Assembly (NCBI RefSeq): GCF_020748185.1
Contig: NZ_JAHZMO010000028.1
Location: 1-43,450, forward strand
Source: Terrisporobacter petrolearius
GTDB lineage: Bacteria; Bacillota; Clostridia; Peptostreptococcales; Peptostreptococcaceae
DNA length: 43,450 nt
Reading direction: 5' to 3'
In this document: positions 1 through 7,361 of the stretch, piece after piece
Numbering within the stretch: the first letter of the stretch is position 1
Layout of the letters: each line of letters begins with the position of its first letter
Notes under the pieces: model-generated
The model's database searches: none
What the model saw: the letters and a program-made list of their open reading frames with translations, nothing else
Told to the model about the DNA's origin: nothing
Translations under genes and position numbers: made by a program

Positions 1-45
1 TTTCAATTTTACTTCTTTATTATATTTATTATATTTTTTAGACAT
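1..45 (-). CDS. IS3-type transposase OrfA, N-terminal fragment cut by the window edge
   Basis: The minus strand starts ATG at 45-43 after a GGAGGG ribosome binding site and reads MSKKYNKYNKEVKLK before leaving the window. That lysine-rich start is typical of the helix-turn-helix OrfA of IS3-family elements as I recall them; only 15 residues are visible, so the family call rests on this start, the strong promoter and the position at the edge of a decayed gene. The rest of the element lies to the left of the window. Confidence 0.6.
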   Translation of the reverse strand, partial: MSKKYNKYNKEVKLK

Positions 46-74
46 AGAACCCTCCCTTATTGTAGTTACATTTA

Positions 75-99
75 GCATCATTATACGATGCCTTTTTTT
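75..99 (+). terminator. Terminator-like hairpin inside the IS end
   Basis: GCATC and GATGC flank a 7-base loop and are followed by CTTTTTTT on the plus strand. A hairpin here would stop transcription running out of, or across, the end of the insertion sequence. The stem is only 5 bp, so activity is uncertain. Confidence 0.35.
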
Positions 100-108
100 A
101 TGTGTCTA
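80..108 (-). promoter_or_regulatory. Promoter of the left-edge insertion sequence
   Basis: Reading the minus strand, a -35 TAGACA (108-103) is followed after exactly 17 bases by a -10 TATAAT (85-80). It drives the orfA that starts at 45. The -10 lies in the loop of a small inverted repeat GCATC/GATGC (75-79 and 87-91), which on the plus strand is followed by a T run. Confidence 0.65.
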
Positions 109-169
109 CTATAAGGGGATTATACTACTATGTTTTAGTCTTTTTTTTATATAATTTTATATAGAATAA

Positions 170-887
170 AATATAGCAATTTTAATAACATCTTGTAAAT
201 TTTTAAGCTTGGTTGCAAAAATTCAAAGACTAGCATTAGAAAAAGATATGGGAAATGTAGTAATTGCAATAAGCGCACATGGAAATATGGATAATAGTGT
301 GAAAAATAATAATTAAGGCAAAAGATGCACTTGACGAGATAGTACTAGAAATAGGAAAAGACAATTTAAATAAAGAAAATGTTTCAATGCTTGCAAAGGA
401 ATTTGCAGACTTACAACTACCGTTAAAATCCCATAGAAGTACTGTTGAAAAAGCTAAGATGTTAATAAATAGATATGAGTCGTTAAATTCTCAATCTAAA
501 AAATACTTTGATGCAAATAGTTCGGCAAAAGAATTTTATAACAAAGTCATAACAAATTTAGAATTAATTAAAAAAGCTGATGAATTTGATACTAAAGTAA
601 AAGATGCTTCTTTAGGAAAAACTACAACAGTTTTAAAAGTGTTCTCTAAAAAACTTACTGCAAATTCAATTAAATCAACATCAACAAAAATTAGTAGAAA
701 AGGTCAGCCTGGAGCAACTATTAGAATTTATGTAAATGAAAAACAAATAGGCAAATCAGTTAGAGTTAGCAAAAATGGTACTTACTCAATAAACATACCA
801 AAACAAAAAAATACTAAAATTACTATAAAAATGAGTAAAACAGCCACAGCAAGTGTAAGTAGTACTACTAAAGTAACTTTAGTGTAA
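170..887 (+). pseudogene. Remnant of a secreted surface protein (helical repeat plus bacterial Ig-like C terminus)
   Basis: Codons from 170 read in one frame to a stop at 314-316, while the continuation (IKAKDALDEIVLEIGK...) is in another frame from about 309 and runs to the stop at 887. No start codon, RBS or signal peptide precedes it, so the gene is truncated at the 5' end and frameshifted near 300-310. The surviving part has an amphipathic helical stretch with a RYESLNSQSKKYF segment resembling FIVAR-like repeats, then a short Ig-like domain (KGQPGATIRIYVNEKQIGKS...) of the Big_6 kind. It probably was a wall or exported protein like the next gene. The nearby IS end may have caused the truncation. 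An intact 166-residue reading from 387 is possible but has no RBS. Confidence 0.6.
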
Positions 888-972
888 TCTTATTGTTAAT
901 TTATTGATAAGAAATGTGTGAATAACTATAATCAAATGAGTAGTTAGAAAACTTTTATTAAGGGGTGATTTC

Positions 973-2562
973 ATGAAAAGATTAGAATCTAAAATAGGTA
1001 GAATGTTATCAGTATTAATGGCATTTATTTTAACTTTTGTTATGTGTTTTTCTATGCCACAAAGTGCTGAAGTAGCTTCTGTTCCAAAGGGATACGTTAC
1101 AGTTAGTATGGAAAAATTTACTTTAGGACTTGGTTATATTGTAGAACCAGTAAGAGTTCCCATATATGAGGGAGATACTGGTGCAAAAATTATAACTAGA
1201 CTAATGGATGAAAATTTGGGAAAAGGAAGCTATAAACATACTGGAAGCATAGGGGACCAATCAGGTGTAGTAGGACAAACATTTTACTTAGCAAGTGTAA
1301 AAGACAGAGATAAAAGAGAGGCTAAAATACCAAAATATATTTTAGATGTGTGTGATGAGCCCTATGGAAGAAATGAAAAAGACTGGTTAGGTGAGTTTGA
1401 TTATACATTTATGTCAGGCTGGATGTATGCTGTAAATAATTGGTTTCCTAATTATGGATCAGGACAATACAAATTAAAAGATGGAGATGTAATGAGATGG
1501 CAATATACTGTTTGGGGGTATGGCGCAGATTTAGGATCAACATTTATGTCTGGTGATAGCGGTACAGATGCATTGGTAAATGCATCAAATAAAGACAAGT
1601 TAACTACAGCTATTGCTAAAATAAATAGCTCAGATAAAAAGGAATATATTTTACAAGATAAAGATGTAAAATTAGCTTATGATAATGGGTACAAAGTATT
1701 ACAAAATATGGAATCTAAACAAGATAAAGTAGATGATACTTTGACTACTTTAAATAAAGCCTTGGATAATGTTGAAATTCCTAAAATATTATCTGTTAGT
1801 ACAATATCAAATCAAGAATATACAGGAAAAGAAATAAAACCATTGGTAACAGTAAAAGATGGAAGTGAAAAATTAAAATCAGGTACAGATTATACATTAT
1901 CCTATAGCAATAATAAAAAAGTAGGAACAGCTAAAGTAAAAGTAATAGGTAAAAATAATTATAAAAAACTTGGAAAGGAAGTAACATTTAAAATTTTACC
2001 AAGGAAAGTAAAAAATGTAAAAGCTTCTGCAACAACTTCATCAGTTAAACTTACTTGGGACAAAGTACCCCAAGCCAGTGGATACAGAATTTACAGATAC
2101 AATTCTAAAACTAAATCTTATGACCATATATCTACTATAAGCAAGAACAGCACTACTTCATATACAAATTCAAAAAGAAGTCCTGTAACAAGTTATTCTT
2201 ATAAAGTAAGGGCATATACAACAGATAGTAAAAAGACTTATTATGGCAATTTTAGTGATGTAAAAAAAATAACTACAAAACCATCAACTCCAAGTATTAA
2301 ATTAAGAGCAGGAAGTAAAAAAATTAAAGTATCTTGGAATAAGATAACAAATGCAAGTGGATATGAAGTTTATAGATCAACTAGTAAATCTGGAAAATAT
2401 TCAAAAATAAATACCATAACTAAGGGGTCTACATTATCATATACAAATAGTAGACTTACCAAAAAGAAAGCTTATTATTATAAAGTTAGATCCTATAAAA
2501 CTATTGATGGAAATAAAGTTTATAGTTCATTCAGCACTGTAAAATATACAAAAGTAAAGTAG
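973..2562 (+). CDS. Secreted DUF4430 (transcobalamin beta-like) protein with Ig-like and two FN3-like domains
   Basis: The 529-residue product has an export signal at residues 1-34. Residues about 40-195 are a DUF4430 domain, the family related to the C-terminal beta domain of transcobalamin/intrinsic factor; the hallmark SGWMYAVNNWFPNYG segment is present. A helical stretch (200-265), an Ig-like domain (270-343) and two fibronectin-III-like domains (345-436, 438-529) follow. The same Ig-FN3-FN3 tail ends the GH25 lysozyme at 35111, so I infer a wall-associating role. No LPXTG, lipobox or C-terminal membrane segment is seen. RBS AAGGGGTGAT is well placed. The gene ends at its own terminator (2621-2656), so it is probably monocistronic but functionally linked to the following DUF4430/ECF block. 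Ligand unknown; a corrinoid is a guess. Confidence 0.85.
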   Translation: MKRLESKIGRMLSVLMAFILTFVMCFSMPQSAEVASVPKGYVTVSMEKFTLGLGYIVEPVRVPIYEGDTGAKIITRLMDENLGKGSYKHTGSIGDQSGVVGQTFYLASVKDRDKREAKIPKYILDVCDEPYGRNEKDWLGEFDYTFMSGWMYAVNNWFPNYGSGQYKLKDGDVMRWQYTVWGYGADLGSTFMSGDSGTDALVNASNKDKLTTAIAKINSSDKKEYILQDKDVKLAYDNGYKVLQNMESKQDKVDDTLTTLNKALDNVEIPKILSVSTISNQEYTGKEIKPLVTVKDGSEKLKSGTDYTLSYSNNKKVGTAKVKVIGKNNYKKLGKEVTFKILPRKVKNVKASATTSSVKLTWDKVPQASGYRIYRYNSKTKSYDHISTISKNSTTSYTNSKRSPVTSYSYKVRAYTTDSKKTYYGNFSDVKKITTKPSTPSIKLRAGSKKIKVSWNKITNASGYEVYRSTSKSGKYSKINTITKGSTLSYTNSRLTKKKAYYYKVRSYKTIDGNKVYSSFSTVKYTKVK

Positions 2563-2620
2563 GTGAAATTAATAAAAAAAATGATAGTTTATTGAAAAAT
2601 TATAATAAAATAATATTTTT

Positions 2621-2656
2621 AAGTTAGGATAATAGGATATTTATCCTAACTTTTTT
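2621..2656 (+). terminator. Rho-independent terminator after the 973 gene
   Basis: A 12-bp perfect stem AAGTTAGGATAA / TTATCCTAACTT with an 8-base loop is followed by a T run. It separates the 973 gene from the operon that starts at 2815. Confidence 0.9.
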
Positions 2657-2678
2657 AATAAAAAATGAATTTTAAAGT

Positions 2679-2762
2679 AGTATACAAGGTAGTACTACTG
2701 TAGTAACTTAAGTATACTCTTTACTTTATTTTATTGTACATAAATAAAATAAAATCTACCAT
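2679..2762 (+). promoter_or_regulatory. Candidate promoter and operator region of the toroid-cohesin-ECF operon
   Basis: An AGTATAC at 2679-2685 and the palindrome AGTATACT at 2711-2718 flank a GTAGTACTAC palindrome (2689-2698). Downstream, TTGTAC (2734-2739) and TACCAT (2757-2762) are 17 bases apart and could be a weak sigma-A promoter, leaving a leader of about 45 bases. No cobalamin riboswitch was recognised here. The assignment is tentative. Confidence 0.35.
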
Positions 2763-2814
2763 TTAAATAGGTTGAAATAATCATTCTAAAATTTTATATA
2801 AAGGGGGAAAGATT

Positions 2815-4566
2815 TTGTTTAGGAATAGAATATTAAAAAAAGTAATATGCATATTGACATTTGTAATGGTAACTACCTGCTTAAGTGGATCTTATGCATT
2901 ATCGTTAAAAACTCCCAATCCAAGTGTTAAGGAGGCTATAAATAATACAGGTATATTGATTCACAAAAATACACCGGACCCAAATGTAGGGACATTTAGT
3001 GGTGAATGGTCCATACTATGTGTAGCAAGAGGTGGAATTAAAATACCGCAGTCTTATTATGATAAATATTATTCAAATGTAGTTAGAACCCTAAAAGAAT
3101 GTGATGGTATTTTGCATAATGTAAAATATACAGAGTACTCTAGGGTTATTATAGGTTTAACATCCATAGGAAAAGATCCTAGAAATGTTGGAGGATATAA
3201 TTTACTTGAAAAATTAGCAGATTTTAGTAAAGTAATAAAACAAGGTATAAATGGTCCAATTTTTGCTCTTATAGCTTTTGACACTAATAATTATGAGATA
3301 CCAATAGTTGATGGTGTAAAAGTTCAAACTAGTAGAGAAAAACTAATTGATTATATTTTAAACAAAGAAATTGATGGAGGTGGATGGGCACTTAGTGGAA
3401 AAACTCCAGATCCAGATATTACTGCAATGGCCCTACAATCATTAGCGCCATATAAAAATGAAGAAAAAGTTAAGCCGTATATAGATAGAGCTATTAAAGT
3501 ATTATCAAAATTACAAAATGATAAGGGGGGATACTCTAGTTGGGGAACTACAAATAGTGAAAGTGTTGATCAGGTTATAGTGGCGCTATGTGCACTTGGT
3601 ATAAATCCAGGAAAAGATGAAAGATTTATTAAAGGCGATTGCTGGTTAATATCTAATTTAATGAGATTTTATGTTAAAGGTGGCGGATTTAAACATGTGG
3701 AAAATATGGAAATAGACGCAATGGCTACTGATCAAGGAATGTATGCATTAGTAGCATACCAAAGATTTTTAGAGGGTAAAAATAGACTTTATAATATGAC
3801 AGATGCAAAAGGAACACTATCAACTGGAGAAAACCCTGATTTAGTCAAGCCTAGTGATGATAAAGACAATAATAAAGATAATAATAATCAAAATTCATCT
3901 GGAGGGGAGATAAATCATGACAGTAACTTGCCTAGCAAAGGAGTCAGTAGTTCATCAGCAAGTAGTAGTTCAACTAGTTCAGGTAGTTCAAATAGTTCAC
4001 CCAATACAAGTAGTTCATTTAAAAATAAAAAAGATGCTACTATAAACTTTAAAATTATTTATGAAGGCGAAAAAAATGGTTTGATTCCTGAAAATAAAAA
4101 ATGTATAGTTGTAGAATTCCCTAAAAGAGATAATCAAGTAGGGGTAATATATAATGAAAAAAATAATTTGTATTATAGTGAAGAATTATCAAAATTAAGT
4201 AAATCACCTACATATATAGGTCTTATTAGCAAAGATATTAAAAAAGAAGATTTAATAAATATGGAAAAATATAAGTTTATGAAAGAAAAAGGAGAAGAAA
4301 TAATATTTGGAGATTTGAATAATGACAAAATAGTTAATGGTCAAGATTTATTGAATTTACAATCAGTTCTAAATGGAAAGATAAAAATTTCAAAGGATAA
4401 AGAAATTATAGCTGCAAATGTGACAATGGATTCTAAAATTGATAATGGAGATATTGATAGCATAATAAATAAGTTTGTAAGTAATAAAGATTATAAAGTC
4501 TTTGATATATACAAAGATGAGAACAAAAAAGACAAAGAATTTGATAAAGTAAGTGAGGAATCTTAA
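2815..4566 (+). CDS. Secreted alpha/alpha-toroid (transcobalamin alpha-like) protein with C-terminal dockerin
   Basis: The 583-residue protein starts at a TTG after AAAGGGGGAAA. A signal peptide (about 1-28) leads into residues 30-325, which carry prenyltransferase/squalene-oxidase-type toroid repeats (GGGWALSGKTPDPDITAMALQSL near 187; GGYSSWGTTNSESVDQVIVAL near 237). The same fold forms the cobalamin-binding alpha domain of transcobalamin and intrinsic factor. A Ser-rich linker (about 335-400) and a small X-like module (405-498) follow. Residues 500-560 look like a type I dockerin with two F-hand loops: D500-L-N-N-D-K-I-V-N-G-Q-D511 is intact; the second, N535...D539...D546, is more divergent but keeps acidic positions. 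The next gene encodes a cohesin, the expected partner. First gene of a six-gene block; stop and next start are adjacent. Ligand is inferred, not shown. Confidence 0.85.
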   Translation: MFRNRILKKVICILTFVMVTTCLSGSYALSLKTPNPSVKEAINNTGILIHKNTPDPNVGTFSGEWSILCVARGGIKIPQSYYDKYYSNVVRTLKECDGILHNVKYTEYSRVIIGLTSIGKDPRNVGGYNLLEKLADFSKVIKQGINGPIFALIAFDTNNYEIPIVDGVKVQTSREKLIDYILNKEIDGGGWALSGKTPDPDITAMALQSLAPYKNEEKVKPYIDRAIKVLSKLQNDKGGYSSWGTTNSESVDQVIVALCALGINPGKDERFIKGDCWLISNLMRFYVKGGGFKHVENMEIDAMATDQGMYALVAYQRFLEGKNRLYNMTDAKGTLSTGENPDLVKPSDDKDNNKDNNNQNSSGGEINHDSNLPSKGVSSSSASSSSTSSGSSNSSPNTSSSFKNKKDATINFKIIYEGEKNGLIPENKKCIVVEFPKRDNQVGVIYNEKNNLYYSEELSKLSKSPTYIGLISKDIKKEDLINMEKYKFMKEKGEEIIFGDLNNDKIVNGQDLLNLQSVLNGKIKISKDKEIIAANVTMDSKIDNGDIDSIINKFVSNKDYKVFDIYKDENKKDKEFDKVSEES

Positions 4567-5211
4567 ATGTTAAATGATTTGAATAAAAAACAAAAATATA
4601 CAATATTAATTTTACTTTCTATTTTAGCAATTGTAGTAGGAATTTCTTATATTATAGTTATAAATTCACAGGAGAAAAATACTAAAAATGATATAGATGA
4701 CAACAGTGAAATAAAAAAAGAAGTATCAATATCATTGAATGGAGATAGTATTTTATCTAAGAATAATAAAAACACTTTTAAATTAAAGTTAAAGATGTCA
4801 CAAATTCCTTCAAATATATATTCAAGTGCAAGCTTTTCTATTTCTTTTGATAAAAATAAAGTTGAATTTATTGACATAGAAAAAGGTGATATATTAACTT
4901 ACTCATCTAATTCACCATCTTGGGAATATGATGTAAAAGCAAGTAATAAAAGAGGTCAAGCTAATATTATGTATTTGGATTCTACAGGAGGAAAAGAATC
5001 GTTTACTAGTAAATCTATAGTAGAAGAAAGCAAAAATAATATTTTAATATTAGAATTTAAATTAAAAAATGATGTGGAAAGTGGAGAAAATATAAGATTT
5101 AAGATAAAAGATGCAGTTTTTGCAACTGTTAATGGGGACAAAGATAACTCAAGTTTATCAACAAAAAATAAAAACATTAAATTTGATGACTGCAATATAA
5201 AAATAGAGTAA
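4567..5211 (+). CDS. Membrane-anchored cohesin-domain protein
   Basis: The 214-residue product has one hydrophobic segment at residues 10-34 (ILILLSILAIVVGISYIIVI), which should anchor it with the C terminus outside. Residues about 49-205 read as a type I cohesin: a strand pair SASFSISFDKNKVEFIDIEKGDIL matches the conserved 'ISYDP..LEV..V..GDIV' part, and YLDSTGG with ILILEFKLK...SGENIRFKI matches the later conserved part, from family memory. It is the natural receptor for the dockerin of the preceding protein. The start ATG directly follows the upstream TAA, so the two are translationally coupled. It is a single cohesin with no cellulose-binding or enzyme domain, so it is not a cellulosome scaffoldin. 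Confidence 0.8.
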   Translation: MLNDLNKKQKYTILILLSILAIVVGISYIIVINSQEKNTKNDIDDNSEIKKEVSISLNGDSILSKNNKNTFKLKLKMSQIPSNIYSSASFSISFDKNKVEFIDIEKGDILTYSSNSPSWEYDVKASNKRGQANIMYLDSTGGKESFTSKSIVEESKNNILILEFKLKNDVESGENIRFKIKDAVFATVNGDKDNSSLSTKNKNIKFDDCNIKIE

Positions 5212-5232
5212 TTTTCTAGGGGGATGAGAAAA

Positions 5233-6474
5233 ATGAAGCAGATAAAAAAAATAGTCATATCCTTACTTTTGATTATGGTTTTTGCTGTTACAGGATGTAA
5301 TGTAGTTAGTAGTGGTGAAGGCAGTGGAGCTTCTGGAGATAGTAGTAAGATTCCTGAAAATGGAGTAGTAACTGCACAAACATTTGAAAAAATAAAAAAT
5401 AGTGGAGAAATGGCTTTACTTGAAGGTAATAATAAAGATTTTTCTTATGAATGGATGTTTTTGGCTAGTGATATTAAAGAACCTAAAGATATAAACTTAA
5501 AAGTTAATTCAGTAAGTGAAAATATAGATTTAGTAAAAGAAAAAGCTAAATCAGATCTAGTTTATGGATTTTCTTTTGAAGAAACTTCAAGTTTAGAAAG
5601 TAACACAGCTTTATCAATTATATTTAATAGTAAATTAAAGTGTAGTGCAGCAGATATATATAAGCTAAATTCAGATAAATTAGAAAAGGTAACTACAGCC
5701 ACTGTAGATTTTTCATCAGATAAAACAACTATTAACTTTAGTATACAAAATCGACAAGGAACATTTTATATTGTAGGAAGTGATCCAAAACAAGCAGCAA
5801 TAGATGCAGATACTGATGGAAGTAGTTCAGATAGCTCAGAGAGTTCAAATGGTGGAATTCGTAATGATAGTAAGAGTGACAAAGCGAAACAAAGTTTAGA
5901 ATATAAAAAGCAGATGGGAATTAATGTAGAAGAGGGGACTCCAGGAAAAGATGGAAAGGACAAATATTTAACCGATCCAACTCCAGCTGGAAAACCTAAA
6001 CCATTTGAATGGAATGAAAGTGGAAATAAAGTTGACAAAAGTAAAGTAGCAGGATATGTAACTTTGTCAATCGATTGTAAGACTTTATTAAAACCAGAAA
6101 ATAGAAAGGTTGCAATAGAAAATGGAAAAGGAGATATGATTCCATCAGATGGAATTATATATAAAACTAAAAAAGTTAAGTTTTACAAAAATGAAGCAGT
6201 ATTCGATGTTTTATTAAGAGAAGTGAAAGCTAATAAAATTCATATGGAATTCTCAATGACTCCCATTTATAACAGTAATTATATAGAAGGTATTCATAAT
6301 CTATATGAGTTTGACGGAGGAGAATTAAGTGGATGGATGTATCAAGTTAACGGATGGTATCCTAATTATGGATGTAGTAGATATAAATTAAAAAATAATG
6401 ACAAGATAAAATGGAGATATACTTGTGATTTAGGTAAAGATGTTGGATGTGATTGGATGGCAAATAAAAAATGA
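5233..6474 (+). CDS. DUF4430 lipoprotein
   Basis: I place the start at the ATG at 5233, nine bases after AGGGGG; the ATG at 5224 abuts the RBS. The 413-residue product has a lipobox AVTGC with Cys22, so it is lipid-anchored outside the membrane. Residues 25-200 form a poorly recognised beta-rich part, then a Ser/Asp-rich linker, and residues about 265-410 a DUF4430 domain with the SGWMYQVNGWYPNYG hallmark. It is the second DUF4430 protein of the locus and lies between the cohesin and EcfT, as expected for a ligand-presenting partner of the transporter. It carries two extra Cys pairs near the C terminus (YGCSRY, CDLGKDVGC). Its stop overlaps the ecfT start by 4 bases. Confidence 0.85.
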   Translation: MKQIKKIVISLLLIMVFAVTGCNVVSSGEGSGASGDSSKIPENGVVTAQTFEKIKNSGEMALLEGNNKDFSYEWMFLASDIKEPKDINLKVNSVSENIDLVKEKAKSDLVYGFSFEETSSLESNTALSIIFNSKLKCSAADIYKLNSDKLEKVTTATVDFSSDKTTINFSIQNRQGTFYIVGSDPKQAAIDADTDGSSSDSSESSNGGIRNDSKSDKAKQSLEYKKQMGINVEEGTPGKDGKDKYLTDPTPAGKPKPFEWNESGNKVDKSKVAGYVTLSIDCKTLLKPENRKVAIENGKGDMIPSDGIIYKTKKVKFYKNEAVFDVLLREVKANKIHMEFSMTPIYNSNYIEGIHNLYEFDGGELSGWMYQVNGWYPNYGCSRYKLKNNDKIKWRYTCDLGKDVGCDWMANKK

Positions 6475-7361
6475 TAAACTCTTTTAAATCTTACCATCCA
6501 ATTGTGAATTTTTATTATTTTACAGTAGTAATATTATTTAGCATGTTTTTCATGCACCCTGTTTTTTTAGGTATATCTTTTATTACATCATTCATTTACT
6601 CTATTTGTTTAAATGGAGGAAAAGCTGTAAAGTTTAATATTGTATATATGATACCATTTTTAGTATTTTGTGCAGTAATAAATCCAGCCTTTAGTCATGC
6701 AGGAGTAACTATTCTTGGATACTTTAGTACAGGAAACCCATTAACCCTAGAATCTATTATTTATGGTATAGCAGCAGCAACTATGTTTATATCAATGATT
6801 CTTTGGTTTTCTTGTTATAACGCAGTAGTATGCTCAGATAAATTTATATATCTATTTGGACGAATAATACCAGGATTATCACTTATTATATCTATGGTAT
6901 TAAGATTTGTGCCAAAGTATAAGGCACAAATTAAAGTAATATCTAATTCACAAAAATGTATAGGGAGAGACGTTAGTAACGGAAATATAATAACTAAGGC
7001 TCTTAATGGAATAAAAATTTTATCTATAATGATGACTTGGGCATTGGAAAATGGGATAGAAACAGCTGATTCAATGAAATCAAGGGGGTATGGTCTTAAA
7101 GGAAGAACTAGTTTTTCAAATTATAGATTTGATAATAGGGATAAAATTGTAATAACTATAATGATTTTTTTTACAATAATAATTTTAATAGGTCATTCTA
7201 GGGGAGAAAACACTATGATTTATTTTCCTGCCATAAAAACGGTTCCTATTACAATATTTAGTATAATTGATTATACTGCATATTTTCTTTTATGTATTAT
7301 CCCAGTGATTCTTGATATTAAGGAGGAAATAAAATGGAGACATTTAGAATTGAACAATTAG
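6471..7361 (+). CDS. ecfT: ECF transporter transmembrane component EcfT
   Basis: The 296-residue protein has about five to six membrane spans and the cytoplasmic coupling motif ADSMKSRGYG at about 199-208, the conserved Ala-Arg-Gly box by which EcfT helices dock into the ATPases. It scaffolds the S component and the ATPase pair in vitamin or metal uptake. Its ATG overlaps the TGA of the upstream lipoprotein (ATGA), and it overlaps the next gene by 28 bases, so translation is coupled across the block. Substrate specificity is not set by this subunit. Confidence 0.9.
   Translation: MINSFKSYHPIVNFYYFTVVILFSMFFMHPVFLGISFITSFIYSICLNGGKAVKFNIVYMIPFLVFCAVINPAFSHAGVTILGYFSTGNPLTLESIIYGIAAATMFISMILWFSCYNAVVCSDKFIYLFGRIIPGLSLIISMVLRFVPKYKAQIKVISNSQKCIGRDVSNGNIITKALNGIKILSIMMTWALENGIETADSMKSRGYGLKGRTSFSNYRFDNRDKIVITIMIFFTIIILIGHSRGENTMIYFPAIKTVPITIFSIIDYTAYFLLCIIPVILDIKEEIKWRHLELNN

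Noticed and set aside
2772..2800. TTGAAA-17-TATATA promoter for the 2815 gene
   Set aside because: Transcription would start inside or after the RBS at 2801-2807, leaving no leader. The TTGTAC/TACCAT pair further upstream is more plausible.
2563..2814. Cobalamin riboswitch before the toroid-ECF operon
   Set aside because: Looked for the conserved B12-box and the usual 200-base structured leader; neither was seen, so corrinoid specificity is not supported by regulation.
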